DNA of 41,601 nucleotides from Clostridia bacterium (GCA_017547545.1 JAFYPJ010000135.1:1-41601), one strand, 5' to 3'; counted from the stretch's first letter, positions 32,532 through 41,340 are shown. The notes: a model not told the origin generated them from the sequence alone. Numbers and translations: made by a program.

Positions 32532-33619
32532 TAGTTCACCTCAATTCGGCTTCCCTTTTCATTATCGAAAAGATATACCTTACGGGGTTTAAGTGAAAAT
32601 CTTACTTTTTGCCCCTGAATTTCGTTTTCACCGTTTATAATGGCGCGGAATACCGGGGTTTCGCATTGCTCATGCTTGGCAATAACAGAAATATCTCTGC
32701 CCATTACCTCAATGCGTTCAAGCTCACATTCAAATTCTCCCTTTTCATCTGCCATAAAGCCTTCGGGACGGATACCTACCGTAACAGGCATATCCGGAAT
32801 ATCTGTATCCATAACTGCCGTATTTCCTATGTAGAGCTTTCTATCCTTTACCTTTCCTTTGAAAATATTGATAGGGGGAGTGCCTAAAAATTTTGCTACA
32901 AAAAGGTTACAGGGATCGTTATATACCTCCTGGGGCTTGCCTATCTGCTGAACAATTCCGTCCTTCATTACAACTATAAGGTCGGAAATACTCATTGCCT
33001 CCTCCTGGTCGTGGGTAACAAACACGGTTGTTATTTTTGTTTTTTGCTGAATACGGCGTATTTCTTCACGGGTGGCAAGACGAAGGCGTGCATCAAGATT
33101 TGAAAGGGGCTCGTCCAAAAGAAGAACACGGGGCATTTTTACAAGAGCACGGGCAATTGCAACGCGCTGCTGCTGACCTCCCGAAAGCTCAGAGGGCTTA
33201 CGGTCCATAAGCTCTTCTATCTGCACAAGCTTTGCCGTTTCAAGGGCTTTTTGTGCCATTTCCTGCTTTGTCATCTTATCTTTTCCTTTGAGATTTTCAA
33301 GGGGAAATGTGATATTTTGTTTAACGGTTAAATGAGGGTAAAGGGCATAGTTCTGAAATACCATGCCAACTCCGCGGTTTTCGGGAGAAAGATGTGTTAC
33401 CTCATCATCTCCGAAAAATATTTTGCCTGATGTGGGCTTCAAAAGTCCGCAAATAAGCGAAAGTGTGGTTGATTTTCCGCATCCTGACGGGCCTAAAAGA
33501 CCGATAAGTGTACCGTCCGGGATCTCAAAAGTAAAGTTGGATACCGCAACTACCTCTTTTTGTTCCTTTTTGTTTCGGGAGGGGAAGGTTTTAGTTAAAT
33601 TCTGCAGAGTTACTTTCAT
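32531..33619 (-). CDS. Sugar ABC importer ATPase (MalK/UgpC type)
   Basis: 362 residues. Walker A GPSGCGKSTTL, Q-loop FQNYALYPHLT, signature LSGGQQQRVAIARAL, Walker B VLLLDEPLSNLDA, H-loop FVTHDQEEAM, and a C-terminal TOBE domain with IRPEGF. It energises the two permeases that follow in the same operon, unlike the unlinked ATPase at 9190-10302. AGGAA precedes the ATG; cdd ends 27 bases upstream. Confidence 0.93.
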   Translation of the reverse strand: MKVTLQNLTKTFPSRNKKEQKEVVAVSNFTFEIPDGTLIGLLGPSGCGKSTTLSLICGLLKPTSGKIFFGDDEVTHLSPENRGVGMVFQNYALYPHLTVKQNITFPLENLKGKDKMTKQEMAQKALETAKLVQIEELMDRKPSELSGGQQQRVAIARALVKMPRVLLLDEPLSNLDARLRLATREEIRRIQQKTKITTVFVTHDQEEAMSISDLIVVMKDGIVQQIGKPQEVYNDPCNLFVAKFLGTPPINIFKGKVKDRKLYIGNTAVMDTDIPDMPVTVGIRPEGFMADEKGEFECELERIEVMGRDISVIAKHEQCETPVFRAIINGENEIQGQKVRFSLKPRKVYLFDNEKGSRIEVN

Positions 33620-33646
33620 TTTAAGTACATTCCTTTATTAAACGCG

Positions 33647-34036
33647 TTATATTTTGAAGCCTTCTGGTAAAAGCTCAGAGAGCTTTTTTGTTTTAATTTC
33701 ATTTTGGTTGGCGGTTATAATTTCAAAATCACCTGAGCAAAATTCTGCCATAACCTGACGGCAAACACCGCAGGGCATACAAAAATCGGTGATCTCTGCA
33801 TTTTTGCCGCCAACTACGGCAATGGCGCAGAATTCTCTTTCCCCTTCGCTTATCGCTTTGAAAAAAGCGGTGCGCTCTGCACAGTTTGTAGGGGAAAAAG
33901 CCGCATTTTCAATATTGCAGCCTGTATATATATTTCCGTTTTTGCAAAGAAGTGCCGCGCCTACCTTGAAATCTGAGTATGGCGAATAGGACTTTTGCAT
34001 TGCCGTATATGCTTTTTGTAAAAGAATCTTTTTCAT
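33647..34036 (-). CDS. cdd: Cytidine deaminase
   Basis: 129 residues, the size of the tetrameric bacterial type. It turns cytidine and deoxycytidine into uridine and deoxyuridine. Zinc site: CAERTAFF (Cys, with the catalytic Glu) and PCGVCRQVM. SPYSDFKVGAALL at the start and GCNIENAAFSPTNCAE match the family. It follows deoB by 54 bases and precedes the ABC ATPase, as in Firmicute nucleoside salvage operons. The ribosome site is weak (GGAG at long spacing). Confidence 0.95.
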   Translation of the reverse strand: MKKILLQKAYTAMQKSYSPYSDFKVGAALLCKNGNIYTGCNIENAAFSPTNCAERTAFFKAISEGEREFCAIAVVGGKNAEITDFCMPCGVCRQVMAEFCSGDFEIITANQNEIKTKKLSELLPEGFKI

Positions 34037-34090
34037 TATATGGGGAATTACTCCGTTTCGTGTAGTGTAAATGTGTGGATTCGGTACATC

Positions 34091-35248
34091 CTATAAAATT
34101 ATATCCTTTAAGCTTTCGCCTTCAAGATTATTTTCACATTCAAAAATATCGCATACGGTTTTTGCAATATTGCAAAAACCGTTTTTTGTTCCCAAGTTTA
34201 TGGGTTTTACCCTTTTGCCGTATATCAAAAGGGGTACATCCTCTCTTGAATGGTCTGTGGATTCGGTGGAAGGATCACAGCCGTGGTCGGCGGTGATGAT
34301 TAGCATATCCTCATCCTTCATCTTTTCCATAAATTCGCCAAGCCAAAGGTCAAATTCCGAAATTCCCTTTGCATAGCCGTGGGTATCGTTCCTGTGTCCC
34401 CAAAGGGAATCAAAATCAACTAAATTTACAAAGCATAGACCGTGAAAATCCTTGCTTTGATATGTGCCGGTGAGCTCCATTCCGTTTTTATTAGAGGTGG
34501 TATGGTTAGCCTCGGAAATTCCCTTGCCTGCAAAAATATCATTTATTTTTCCAACGCTATAGGTTGCAATACCCTTTTCATAAAGAAAATCAAGCATTGT
34601 TTTTCGGGGAGGCTCAAGGGAAAAATCATGGCGGTTGGAAGTACGGGTAAAGTTGGGATATTCTCCTGTAAAGGGCCTTGCAATTACTCTGCCTACACCA
34701 TGCTTTCCTTTTAGAATTTTTCTTGCAATACGGCAATGTTCGTAAAGCTCTTCTATTGGAACAATATCCTCATGGGCGGCTATCTGAAAAACGCTGTCGG
34801 CAGAAGTGTAAACTATAAGACTGCCGCTTTGAATATGCTCTTTGCCGTAGTCAAGAATTACCTGTGTTCCCGAATAAGGCTTGTTACAAAGAATATTTTT
34901 GCCGCATTGTTTTGAAAATTCCTCCAATATTTCTTTTGGAAATCCATAAGGATAGGTGGGTAAGGGATCTTTTGAAACAATACCTGCAATTTCCCAATGA
35001 CCTATTGTTGTATCCTTTCCCATAGAAAGCTCACAAAGTCTTGCATATGCACCAACGGGGGCGGGAATGCCGCCCCCGTTTTTATCAATATTAAAAAGAC
35101 CGAGTTTTTTCAAATTGTCCGCTTTGAAATATTCACTTTTTCTAACTGCTTCAAGAGTATTACTGCCCTCATCTGAAAAGAGTTGTGCATCCTTGGCATG
35201 TCCTATGCCAAAGCTGTCAAGTACTATAAGAAAAATCCGGTTTATCAT
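34091..35248 (-). CDS. deoB: Phosphopentomutase
   Basis: 385 residues. It interconverts (deoxy)ribose 1-phosphate and 5-phosphate. The alkaline-phosphatase-like core begins [17 protein letters not shown]. The phosphorylated Thr region is [14 protein letters not shown], and metal ligands lie in [26 protein letters not shown]. It overlaps deoC by four bases (ATGA), so the product of this enzyme is passed on to the aldolase in the same operon. Confidence 0.97.
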   Translation of the reverse strand: MINRIFLIVLDSFGIGHAKDAQLFSDEGSNTLEAVRKSEYFKADNLKKLGLFNIDKNGGGIPAPVGAYARLCELSMGKDTTIGHWEIAGIVSKDPLPTYPYGFPKEILEEFSKQCGKNILCNKPYSGTQVILDYGKEHIQSGSLIVYTSADSVFQIAAHEDIVPIEELYEHCRIARKILKGKHGVGRVIARPFTGEYPNFTRTSNRHDFSLEPPRKTMLDFLYEKGIATYSVGKINDIFAGKGISEANHTTSNKNGMELTGTYQSKDFHGLCFVNLVDFDSLWGHRNDTHGYAKGISEFDLWLGEFMEKMKDEDMLIITADHGCDPSTESTDHSREDVPLLIYGKRVKPINLGTKNGFCNIAKTVCDIFECENNLEGESLKDIIL

Positions 35249-35898
35249 GCTTGTTCTTTAACTATTTTTACTATTCTTGAAGTGCCCAGGCGGTTTGCAC
35301 CAAGCTCTGTGAATTTTTGCGCATCTTCAATTGAAGAAATACCGCCTGCCGCTTTTATTTTAAGGTGTGGAGCAACATTTGCCGCAAAAAGCTCTATATC
35401 GTGGAAGGTGGCTCCCGCCTTTGAAAATCCGGTGGATGTTTTTATATATTCAGCACCCGATTCACTTACCACGCGGCACATCTGTATTTTTTCTTCATCG
35501 GTCAAAAGGCAGGTTTCAATAATAACCTTTAAAAGCTTGCCTGAGCATGCCTTTTTTATTTCCTTTATTTCTTCAAGCACAAGATCGTATCTGCCCTCTT
35601 TAACCCAACCGATATTTATTACCATATCAATTTCGTCTGCACCGTTTTCAACGGCATCACGGGTTTCAAAAACCTTGGTTTTTGTGGTGGAATAACCTGT
35701 GGGAAAGCCGATAACCGTACATATTGTAAGGTTATTGCCGCAATATTCCTTTGCAAATTTTACAAAGGATGCGGGGATACATGCACTTGCGGTTTTATAT
35801 TTTATTGCATCATCAAGTATCTGCTTTATCTGCTCGGTTGTGGCATCCGGAGCCAAAAGGGTATGATCTACTGTTGCCAGAATTTCATTTATATTCAT
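35245..35898 (-). CDS. deoC: Deoxyribose-phosphate aldolase
   Basis: 217 residues. It cleaves 2-deoxyribose 5-phosphate to glyceraldehyde 3-phosphate and acetaldehyde. Motifs: [11 protein letters not shown], the Schiff-base lysine in [15 protein letters not shown], and [15 protein letters not shown] precedes the ATG. It follows the HldE-like kinase by 12 bases, which links the deoxyribose part of the operon to the heptose-like part. DeoC can also act on other aldehydes, so a link to the upstream enzymes is thinkable but not shown. Confidence 0.97.
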   Translation of the reverse strand: MNINEILATVDHTLLAPDATTEQIKQILDDAIKYKTASACIPASFVKFAKEYCGNNLTICTVIGFPTGYSTTKTKVFETRDAVENGADEIDMVINIGWVKEGRYDLVLEEIKEIKKACSGKLLKVIIETCLLTDEEKIQMCRVVSESGAEYIKTSTGFSKAGATFHDIELFAANVAPHLKIKAAGGISSIEDAQKFTELGANRLGTSRIVKIVKEQA

Positions 35899-35910
35899 AT
35901 CGGTATCTCC

Positions 35911-36945
35911 TTAATTTTGGCTGTTCATCATTTCATTTACCGTTATAAGTCTTTGCTTTACACCCTCAACTGTTGCAGTACCCGTTGTGCCAAGCTGCTG
36001 AATGGTAATAGAAGAAACACAGCAGGCAACCATTGCAGCCTCGGTGGGAGTAAGACCGAGGGAAAGGGAAATTATGATTCCCGCGTTTGAAGCATCACCT
36101 GCTCCCGTTACATCTATTTCTCCTGAAACGGGGTATGTAGGAACATGGTGGATCTCATTCTCGAAAATTTTGATACCGTCCTTGTTGCATGTAATGAAAA
36201 TGCTGTGACCAACCTCATTTTTCATTTCCATACCGCCTGCCAGAACATCCTCAAGATTTTCGGGATCTCCCTTTGCACCGCAGTATTTCATAAGCTCATA
36301 GTTATTGCATTTGATATACATTCCGTTGTATTCGCGCGCAAAGGCACGGGAATCCACAAGGAATGGTATATCGTATTTTTTTGCATATTCGTTTATCTTT
36401 TGGCGCAGATAGTCACCTACAACACCCGAATTCCTTTCAAAGAACTGATCCGAAACAATAACACCGTCTGCTTCTGTGATTGCCTTTTCAAAATTTTCTG
36501 CCAAACGGTCAAAAAGAGCTTCGGATGTGATAGATCTGTTTCTGAAATCAAGGCGAACATCCTCTTTATATTCACCGTTTTCCTGCTTGCGCATGGTTTT
36601 GAGATAGGTTGCAGTGGTAATTTCTTCGGAAACAATAATGTAACGGGTGTCGGCACCTATCTTTTTAAGCTCTTTTAAAAGATCGTAGCCCTCACCGTCA
36701 TCTCCAACTATACCAACGCAAATGGTTTCGGCACCCAAAGCACGAATATTGTTGGTAATTGTACCTGCTGCACCTGCTGCCATCTTTTTGCCGTATATCT
36801 GCCATGCGGTCATACCTGTTTCAAGGGATATGTCATCCTCCTTGGGATCGCAGTAGACATATTTATCAAGGCAGTAATCGCCTAAAACAAGAATTTTCTT
36901 TTCTTTTATATGCTCGAATGCCGAATATATTTTGTTAAGATCCAT
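35911..36945 (-). CDS. PfkB/HldE-like carbohydrate kinase
   Basis: 344 residues, one kinase domain without the nucleotidyltransferase half of HldE. It resembles the kinase half of the heptose enzyme: KILVLGDYCLDKYVYCDP at the start, AAGAAGTITNNIRALGAETICVGIVGDDGEG, and the ATP/anion hole motif DVTGAGDASNAG with the catalytic Asp. In heptose synthesis this kinase phosphorylates D-glycero-D-manno-heptose 7-phosphate at O1. In a Gram-positive it might serve an S-layer, exopolysaccharide or other sugar. GGAGG precedes the ATG. It lies 41 bases after the deoxyhypusine-synthase-like gene. Exact substrate unknown; family certain. Confidence 0.88.
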   Translation of the reverse strand: MDLNKIYSAFEHIKEKKILVLGDYCLDKYVYCDPKEDDISLETGMTAWQIYGKKMAAGAAGTITNNIRALGAETICVGIVGDDGEGYDLLKELKKIGADTRYIIVSEEITTATYLKTMRKQENGEYKEDVRLDFRNRSITSEALFDRLAENFEKAITEADGVIVSDQFFERNSGVVGDYLRQKINEYAKKYDIPFLVDSRAFAREYNGMYIKCNNYELMKYCGAKGDPENLEDVLAGGMEMKNEVGHSIFITCNKDGIKIFENEIHHVPTYPVSGEIDVTGAGDASNAGIIISLSLGLTPTEAAMVACCVSSITIQQLGTTGTATVEGVKQRLITVNEMMNSQN

Positions 36946-36986
36946 GATTTCCTCCGGGAATTTGATGAATTACACATTTGTGTATT

Positions 36987-37970
36987 TTATTTGATATTAT
37001 CCTTATCCATAACCATCTTGCAAAGTGCAGGTACGGTCTTCTGATGCTCGCCTCTGATATAGAAGCTCTGTCCGCCATCGGCAACAGTACGGGCAAGAAT
37101 GGTTTTCCAAGGGCGGAAATAGTATCTGGGATCCGACTTGGGCGGAGCGGTGGAATGGTCTGCATCCTCAGGGATATCAAGGATATCAAATACCGCTGTG
37201 GTAAAGTCTGTTATCTTTTCACCCCTCTGATGTGCCACATTTCTTGCCATTGCAAGAGCTTTCAGGTAAACCTCAGGACCTGCAACCGCAGAGCCGAAGT
37301 TAAGAAAAGCACCTTTTTCAAGCTTTGTGATGCTCTGTGCATAGATAAGAAAATCATTATAAGAGCAGATACCCATAGCTGCACCGTCACAGTTGGGATG
37401 CTCGTGAATTATATCGTTACCTATACCGATATGTACGGTGCAGGGAACACCAAGGTGATAACCCATTGCAAGAACACTCTTTTCACGGTTGGGGAAGTTG
37501 TTTTCCCAGATGTATCTGCCAATAGCCTCTCCCCAGCCAAGGTTGTCCTTTGCACCCTGAACTATAATATCGTTTATCATTCCTGTTTCCTGCCAAAGAC
37601 CGAACTGACCTTCGGAAATATATTTTGCAACGCTTTCACAGGTCTCGCCGATCATTGCAAATTCAAAATCATGGATAGAGCCTGCACCGTTGGTGGCGAA
37701 ATGGGTGATAAGTCCCTTTTTCATCATCTCTATCATGTAGCCTGCGTTACCGGTTCTTATAACATGGGCGCCGTACATCATAAGTACGGTAGCATCATAT
37801 TTTCTTCTTGCTTCCCAAACAGCATTTGCTATTGTGGGAAGATCCTTATTTTCAAAATCGGGTGTATGTGTTGCGGGATCTTTAAAAACCTTGTCAAGAT
37901 CCACATCGTGGATTCTTTCATTTAAAGGTAAAATATTAAGCTGACTTCTGTCAAATTTTTCAAATGGCAT
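36987..37970 (-). CDS. Deoxyhypusine-synthase-like protein
   Basis: 327 residues. The central part (about 60-135) has VLMMYGAHVIRTGNAGYMI, ITHFATNGAGSIHDFEFAMI and YISEGQFGLWQETG, the pattern of the deoxyhypusine synthase (DHS) fold where NAD binds. Near the end, SDPRYYFRPWKTILARTVAD gives a Lys289 at roughly the place of the DHS catalytic lysine. DHS uses NAD and spermidine to make deoxyhypusine on eIF5A, which bacteria lack, so the substrate must be different. Family relation is my recognition from memory, not a search. It lies between the SIS-HAD fusion (10 bases away) and the HldE-like kinase. Confidence 0.75.
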   Translation of the reverse strand: MPFEKFDRSQLNILPLNERIHDVDLDKVFKDPATHTPDFENKDLPTIANAVWEARRKYDATVLMMYGAHVIRTGNAGYMIEMMKKGLITHFATNGAGSIHDFEFAMIGETCESVAKYISEGQFGLWQETGMINDIIVQGAKDNLGWGEAIGRYIWENNFPNREKSVLAMGYHLGVPCTVHIGIGNDIIHEHPNCDGAAMGICSYNDFLIYAQSITKLEKGAFLNFGSAVAGPEVYLKALAMARNVAHQRGEKITDFTTAVFDILDIPEDADHSTAPPKSDPRYYFRPWKTILARTVADGGQSFYIRGEHQKTVPALCKMVMDKDNIK

Positions 37971-37980
37971 GGGAAACTCC

Positions 37981-39363
37981 TTACATTGTGATGTAATCTA
38001 TCAATTTTTCATAGTTCTTAAAATCGGGAATGATCATAGATGCTCCCGCACTAAGCAAACGGTTGCGCTTCCAATCATTGATACTCTCTTTTCTTTCTTC
38101 GTCGGTGGCAACACCAACTGTATAACCTCCGATATCGGCAACAAGCTCGATTTCCACATATCCGTCGCCAAAGGAGATAAGCTCTTCGGGTTTAATGCCA
38201 CCCTCGGTAAGAAGGGATTTTATAACAAGCTCCTTGGAGCAATCTGTCATATGGTCATGGGCACCGTAAATGTGTCCGTCAAATACTTTATCAAGACCTA
38301 AAAGTCCTGCTTCGTAAAGCACATCCTTTTCATCGGTACCGCTGGCAAGGTAGCACTTGATGCCCTTTTCCTTTAACGCGTAAACAAAATCGGTACATCC
38401 CGGCACAACCAATTCCTCAGGCTTGATGCTGCCGTTGATAAGACCTTCTTTTCTTTCTTTGATATGTATTTCAAGACGACGGAGGTATTCTCTCTTGTAT
38501 TCAAGGGGATCAACATGCTCGCCGCCGCGTTTTACAACCTCTTCATCAAGGCGCATGCACTGGAATATTGTCTGCTTACCCGTTAAGGTGTCAACAAAAT
38601 CACGAACTATTTTGGTTACCTCTTCCTTTGTTTCGTCCTTTGCAACCGCAGAAAGAACCTCAATAAAGTAGGGGATCATTATATCCTGCCATCCGCTTCT
38701 TATAAGGCTTACGGTTCCGTCAAAATCAAAGAGTGCGGTTTTGAATCTGCCTTCCTTTAAGGGTTTAACTATCTCCATATCCCACATAAGCTTTAATTCC
38801 TCGCGGATAGCCACAACAAGAGCATGAACATAAAGCATGTGCATATCTTCAAGCATTTCCATTGAATTTGTGGGTGCTATAACAAAATAATCGCAATAAT
38901 TCTTTAACTTACCGCCGTCACGGCCCAAAAATCCAACGGTGGTAACACCCATTTCCTGTGCTGCCTTTGCAGCAAGAACAACATTGGGAGAATTTCCGCT
39001 GCCCGAGAACATAAGAAGCACATCGCCCTTCTTTGCCTTGGTTTTGAGCATTATTTCAAATATTTCATCATAGCAAAAATCGTTGGCAAGACATGTAACC
39101 ACTGCCGTGGAATCGGCAAGACATTCCGCCTTGAAGCCAACGCGGTCATAAACGCGGCATCCCTTCGCAAGATCGTTGCAGATATGGGAGGCTGTTGCGG
39201 CGGAGCCGCCGTTTCCGGCTGTGAAAATTTTTGCACCTGTATTTTTTGTTTCAAGAATAACCCTCGCAATATCTCTCAAAGCCTCAAAATCGGTTCTTTG
39301 TACCGCTTCGGCACATTCCTTTGTATACTCTGCAAGAGCAATTTTTATTCTTTTGTTGTTCAT
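37981..39363 (-). CDS. GmhA-like SIS isomerase fused to a HAD phosphatase
   Basis: 460 residues from ATG 39363 with GAGGA upstream; the open frame continues to 39486 but lies in the promoter. Residues about 35-195 are a GmhA-type SIS domain: AGNGGSAATASH (49-60), SGSGNSPNV (120-128), and MLEDMHMLYVHALV, which keeps Glu172, His175 and His180 at the places used by sedoheptulose-7-phosphate isomerase. Residues about 205-460 are a HAD phosphatase with DFDGT (213-217), ASGT (340-343), Lys377 and FGDGYVE (398-404). One chain thus joins an isomerase and a phosphatase of the heptose kind. First gene of the large operon, with a consensus promoter. Confidence 0.88.
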   Translation of the reverse strand: MNNKRIKIALAEYTKECAEAVQRTDFEALRDIARVILETKNTGAKIFTAGNGGSAATASHICNDLAKGCRVYDRVGFKAECLADSTAVVTCLANDFCYDEIFEIMLKTKAKKGDVLLMFSGSGNSPNVVLAAKAAQEMGVTTVGFLGRDGGKLKNYCDYFVIAPTNSMEMLEDMHMLYVHALVVAIREELKLMWDMEIVKPLKEGRFKTALFDFDGTVSLIRSGWQDIMIPYFIEVLSAVAKDETKEEVTKIVRDFVDTLTGKQTIFQCMRLDEEVVKRGGEHVDPLEYKREYLRRLEIHIKERKEGLINGSIKPEELVVPGCTDFVYALKEKGIKCYLASGTDEKDVLYEAGLLGLDKVFDGHIYGAHDHMTDCSKELVIKSLLTEGGIKPEELISFGDGYVEIELVADIGGYTVGVATDEERKESINDWKRNRLLSAGASMIIPDFKNYEKLIDYITM

Positions 39364-39403
39364 TATCTTTTCCTCATTAAGTAAATAATATATAATTATA
39401 TAA

Positions 39404-39432
39404 ATTATATTACTATAAAAGCAGTATGTCAA
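39404..39432 (-). promoter_or_regulatory. Promoter of the ten-gene operon
   Basis: TTGACA (39427-39432) and TATAAT (39404-39409) on the minus strand, both perfect, with 17 bases between them. It reads into the SIS-HAD gene with a leader of about 35 bases. No terminator is seen inside the operon until 28296. Confidence 0.83.
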
Positions 39433-39460
39433 GATAAATATGGAAAGTATATTCAATTTT

Positions 39461-39484
39461 GATACAGCTTGAGAATACTGTATC
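39461..39484. promoter_or_regulatory. Inverted repeat between divergent promoters
   Basis: GATACAG (39461-39467) and CTGTATC (39478-39484) with 10 bases between. It lies 28 bases upstream of the minus -35 and 18 bases upstream of the plus -35, a good place for a regulator of both promoters. The regulator is not in the window. Confidence 0.5.
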
Positions 39485-39502
39485 ATAATTTTATAAAATC
39501 TA

Positions 39503-39531
39503 TTGACCTATGCGTAAAAAAGAGGTATAAT
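39503..39531 (+). promoter_or_regulatory. Promoter of the LytM-like membrane protein gene
   Basis: TTGACC (39503-39508) and TATAAT (39526-39531) with a 17-base spacer, about 37 bases before the AAGGAG ribosome site. Confidence 0.8.
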
Positions 39532-39575
39532 TACAATGTATGTCAAATTCTTAGTGATTTGGAAGGAGAACATTT

Positions 39576-41255
39576 ATGAAAAAAAGCTTATGGGTAGTGT
39601 TATGTGCCATAGTACTTATTATACCTACCGTAGTTGCGGTAAGTTATTATTTTATAACCAAGAACTCTCCCATTACATCGGGAAGTGTAACTCAGATAAC
39701 TCTTACGCTCCCTCATGACGGTGTAAAGGAAGAACCTGAATCTTTTGTATTCAAGGCAAATTCCGGTCAGGTTGACCTTAACAATATAGGCTCAGGTATG
39801 TTTGGATATTTTATGGATATAGTTAAGAATTCAAAGGAGGTTTCCGGACTTCCCGAATCCTTGCTCGGTTTGCCTCACTATACCGTAACCTTTACCAATT
39901 ACAGCGAACCTATTGATTATAAATTCTATTTTACCGAAAATCCCCAGCATTGCTATTTTACCGATGCAAAGGATGATTCAAAGGGAAAATGTTTCAATAT
40001 TTCTGCTGATTATGCAAAGGCATTTCTTCTTTCGGTTTACGGAATGAGTGTTTTTGATACTGCGGATATGCCCGTGGCTACCACTCCCAATGTAGAGTAT
40101 ATTGATCCTGTTATGACAACCTGGAGTTATCTTACCATAGATAACCTTTACCCCACATATACCGAAAATAATGAAAAGGCATTTACGGATAATCTGTATT
40201 ATTTCCCCGATATGCTTGCCCTTACCTATACCCACGGCCCCGGCGAACCCTATTCCCAGAGTGTTGTGGTGCTTGATGAAGGCGGAGAAACCGTATATTC
40301 GGGAAGTATTGAAGAAATGGCTTTTGCCGATATCCCCAAAAATGAAAAAATAGATGTTCAGCTTACGGCAAAATGGTCCCGTTCGGAAGAAAAAATGTGC
40401 GAAGGTGAAATGGTATACAGATTCTACTGTATGATAACCGATTCTCCCGAATTCAGCGTTACCACCTGCGACGGTCTGGGCGGTTCTGCTGAGGCAGGTT
40501 ATTTCCTTTCTGTTTACGGAAAGAATGTTATTTGTGAACCGGATAAGATAGAATTCACCTCTGAACCCGAAATCGGAGTTGAACCCGTATTCTATAAAGA
40601 CGGTAAGGTTGTAAGAGCCCTTATACCCCTTCCTTATGACCTCGAAGAAGGAAGATATAACTTCACCTTTACAGCAGACGGTCAGAGCATAAGCTGTCCC
40701 TTTGAAATTGAAGAATTCGGATACAAGAGCAAATATGCTCAGAAGGAAGAGGTTGCTTCCAATTCATTGACACAGAGCTCACTTGATGAATTTAATGCAA
40801 ATCTTGAGGCTATATTTACCAAGAGAAGCGATAAGCGTTATTTTGATTCCGAATTCATTTATCCCGTGAATAACAGTCAGGTTAAGTCCGGCTTCGGAAG
40901 AACTCTTGTAACCAACGGCGGCTTTGAATATGTTAACGAATGGGTAAGAGTTTCCGCTAAAACAGGAAGAGATGTGCTTGCAATGAATGCAGGTAAGGTA
41001 GTTTATGTAGGCGAACAGACAATGTCCGGCACAACGGTTGTTGTGGACCACGGACTTGGACTTATGACCGTATATGCAAATCTTTCAAAGACAGAGGTTG
41101 CAATAGATGACATTGTTAATACAGGTGATGTTCTCGGTACAACCGGTATGTCAGGATATACCGACGGCACAAGAATGTCTGTTGCCTTTGTTATCAACGG
41201 TACTTATGTTTGCCCCTATGAGATCTGGGATGAAGACGGAATAATCCTTGAATAA
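39576..41255 (+). CDS. Membrane-anchored M23/LytM-fold protein without zinc ligands
   Basis: 559 residues. N-terminal transmembrane segment (about 5-26), a long extracellular region (about 27-400), and a C-terminal LytM (peptidase M23) fold (about 427-550). The fold is seen in IYPVNN...SGFGR, GRDVLAMNAGKVVYVG, VVVDHGLGLMTVYANL and VNTGDVLGTTGMSG. Active M23 enzymes have HxxxD and HxH zinc ligands; here these places read VRVSAKTG, YANL and RMSVAF, so only one histidine (about 492) remains. It should be catalytically dead, like the sporulation protein SpoIIQ or the regulator EnvC. Similarity to SpoIIQ is in plan only. AAGGAG precedes the ATG. Confidence 0.85.
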   Translation: MKKSLWVVLCAIVLIIPTVVAVSYYFITKNSPITSGSVTQITLTLPHDGVKEEPESFVFKANSGQVDLNNIGSGMFGYFMDIVKNSKEVSGLPESLLGLPHYTVTFTNYSEPIDYKFYFTENPQHCYFTDAKDDSKGKCFNISADYAKAFLLSVYGMSVFDTADMPVATTPNVEYIDPVMTTWSYLTIDNLYPTYTENNEKAFTDNLYYFPDMLALTYTHGPGEPYSQSVVVLDEGGETVYSGSIEEMAFADIPKNEKIDVQLTAKWSRSEEKMCEGEMVYRFYCMITDSPEFSVTTCDGLGGSAEAGYFLSVYGKNVICEPDKIEFTSEPEIGVEPVFYKDGKVVRALIPLPYDLEEGRYNFTFTADGQSISCPFEIEEFGYKSKYAQKEEVASNSLTQSSLDEFNANLEAIFTKRSDKRYFDSEFIYPVNNSQVKSGFGRTLVTNGGFEYVNEWVRVSAKTGRDVLAMNAGKVVYVGEQTMSGTTVVVDHGLGLMTVYANLSKTEVAIDDIVNTGDVLGTTGMSGYTDGTRMSVAFVINGTYVCPYEIWDEDGIILE

Positions 41256-41277
41256 AAAGAAATTTCAAACCGTATTT

Positions 41278-41311
41278 CTGAGCATGTGTAGCTGTCACAT
41301 GCTCAGTTTTA
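41278..41311 (+). terminator. Terminator of the LytM-like gene
   Basis: Stem CTGAGCATGTG/CACATGCTCAG (arms 41278-41288 and 41296-41306) with a 7-base loop and TTTT after it. Confidence 0.88.
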
Positions 41312-41340
41312 TATTATTAAAAAAATATTGAAAATAATTC

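Noticed and set aside
36971..36984. Palindrome TACACATTTGTGTA between the DHS-like and kinase genes
   Set aside because: AT-rich, short, without a T-run, and inside the operon; it is too weak to call a terminator or operator.
39364..39486. N-terminal extension of the SIS-HAD protein
   Set aside because: It would run through the perfect promoter at 39404-39432, and the ATG at 39363 has a ribosome site.
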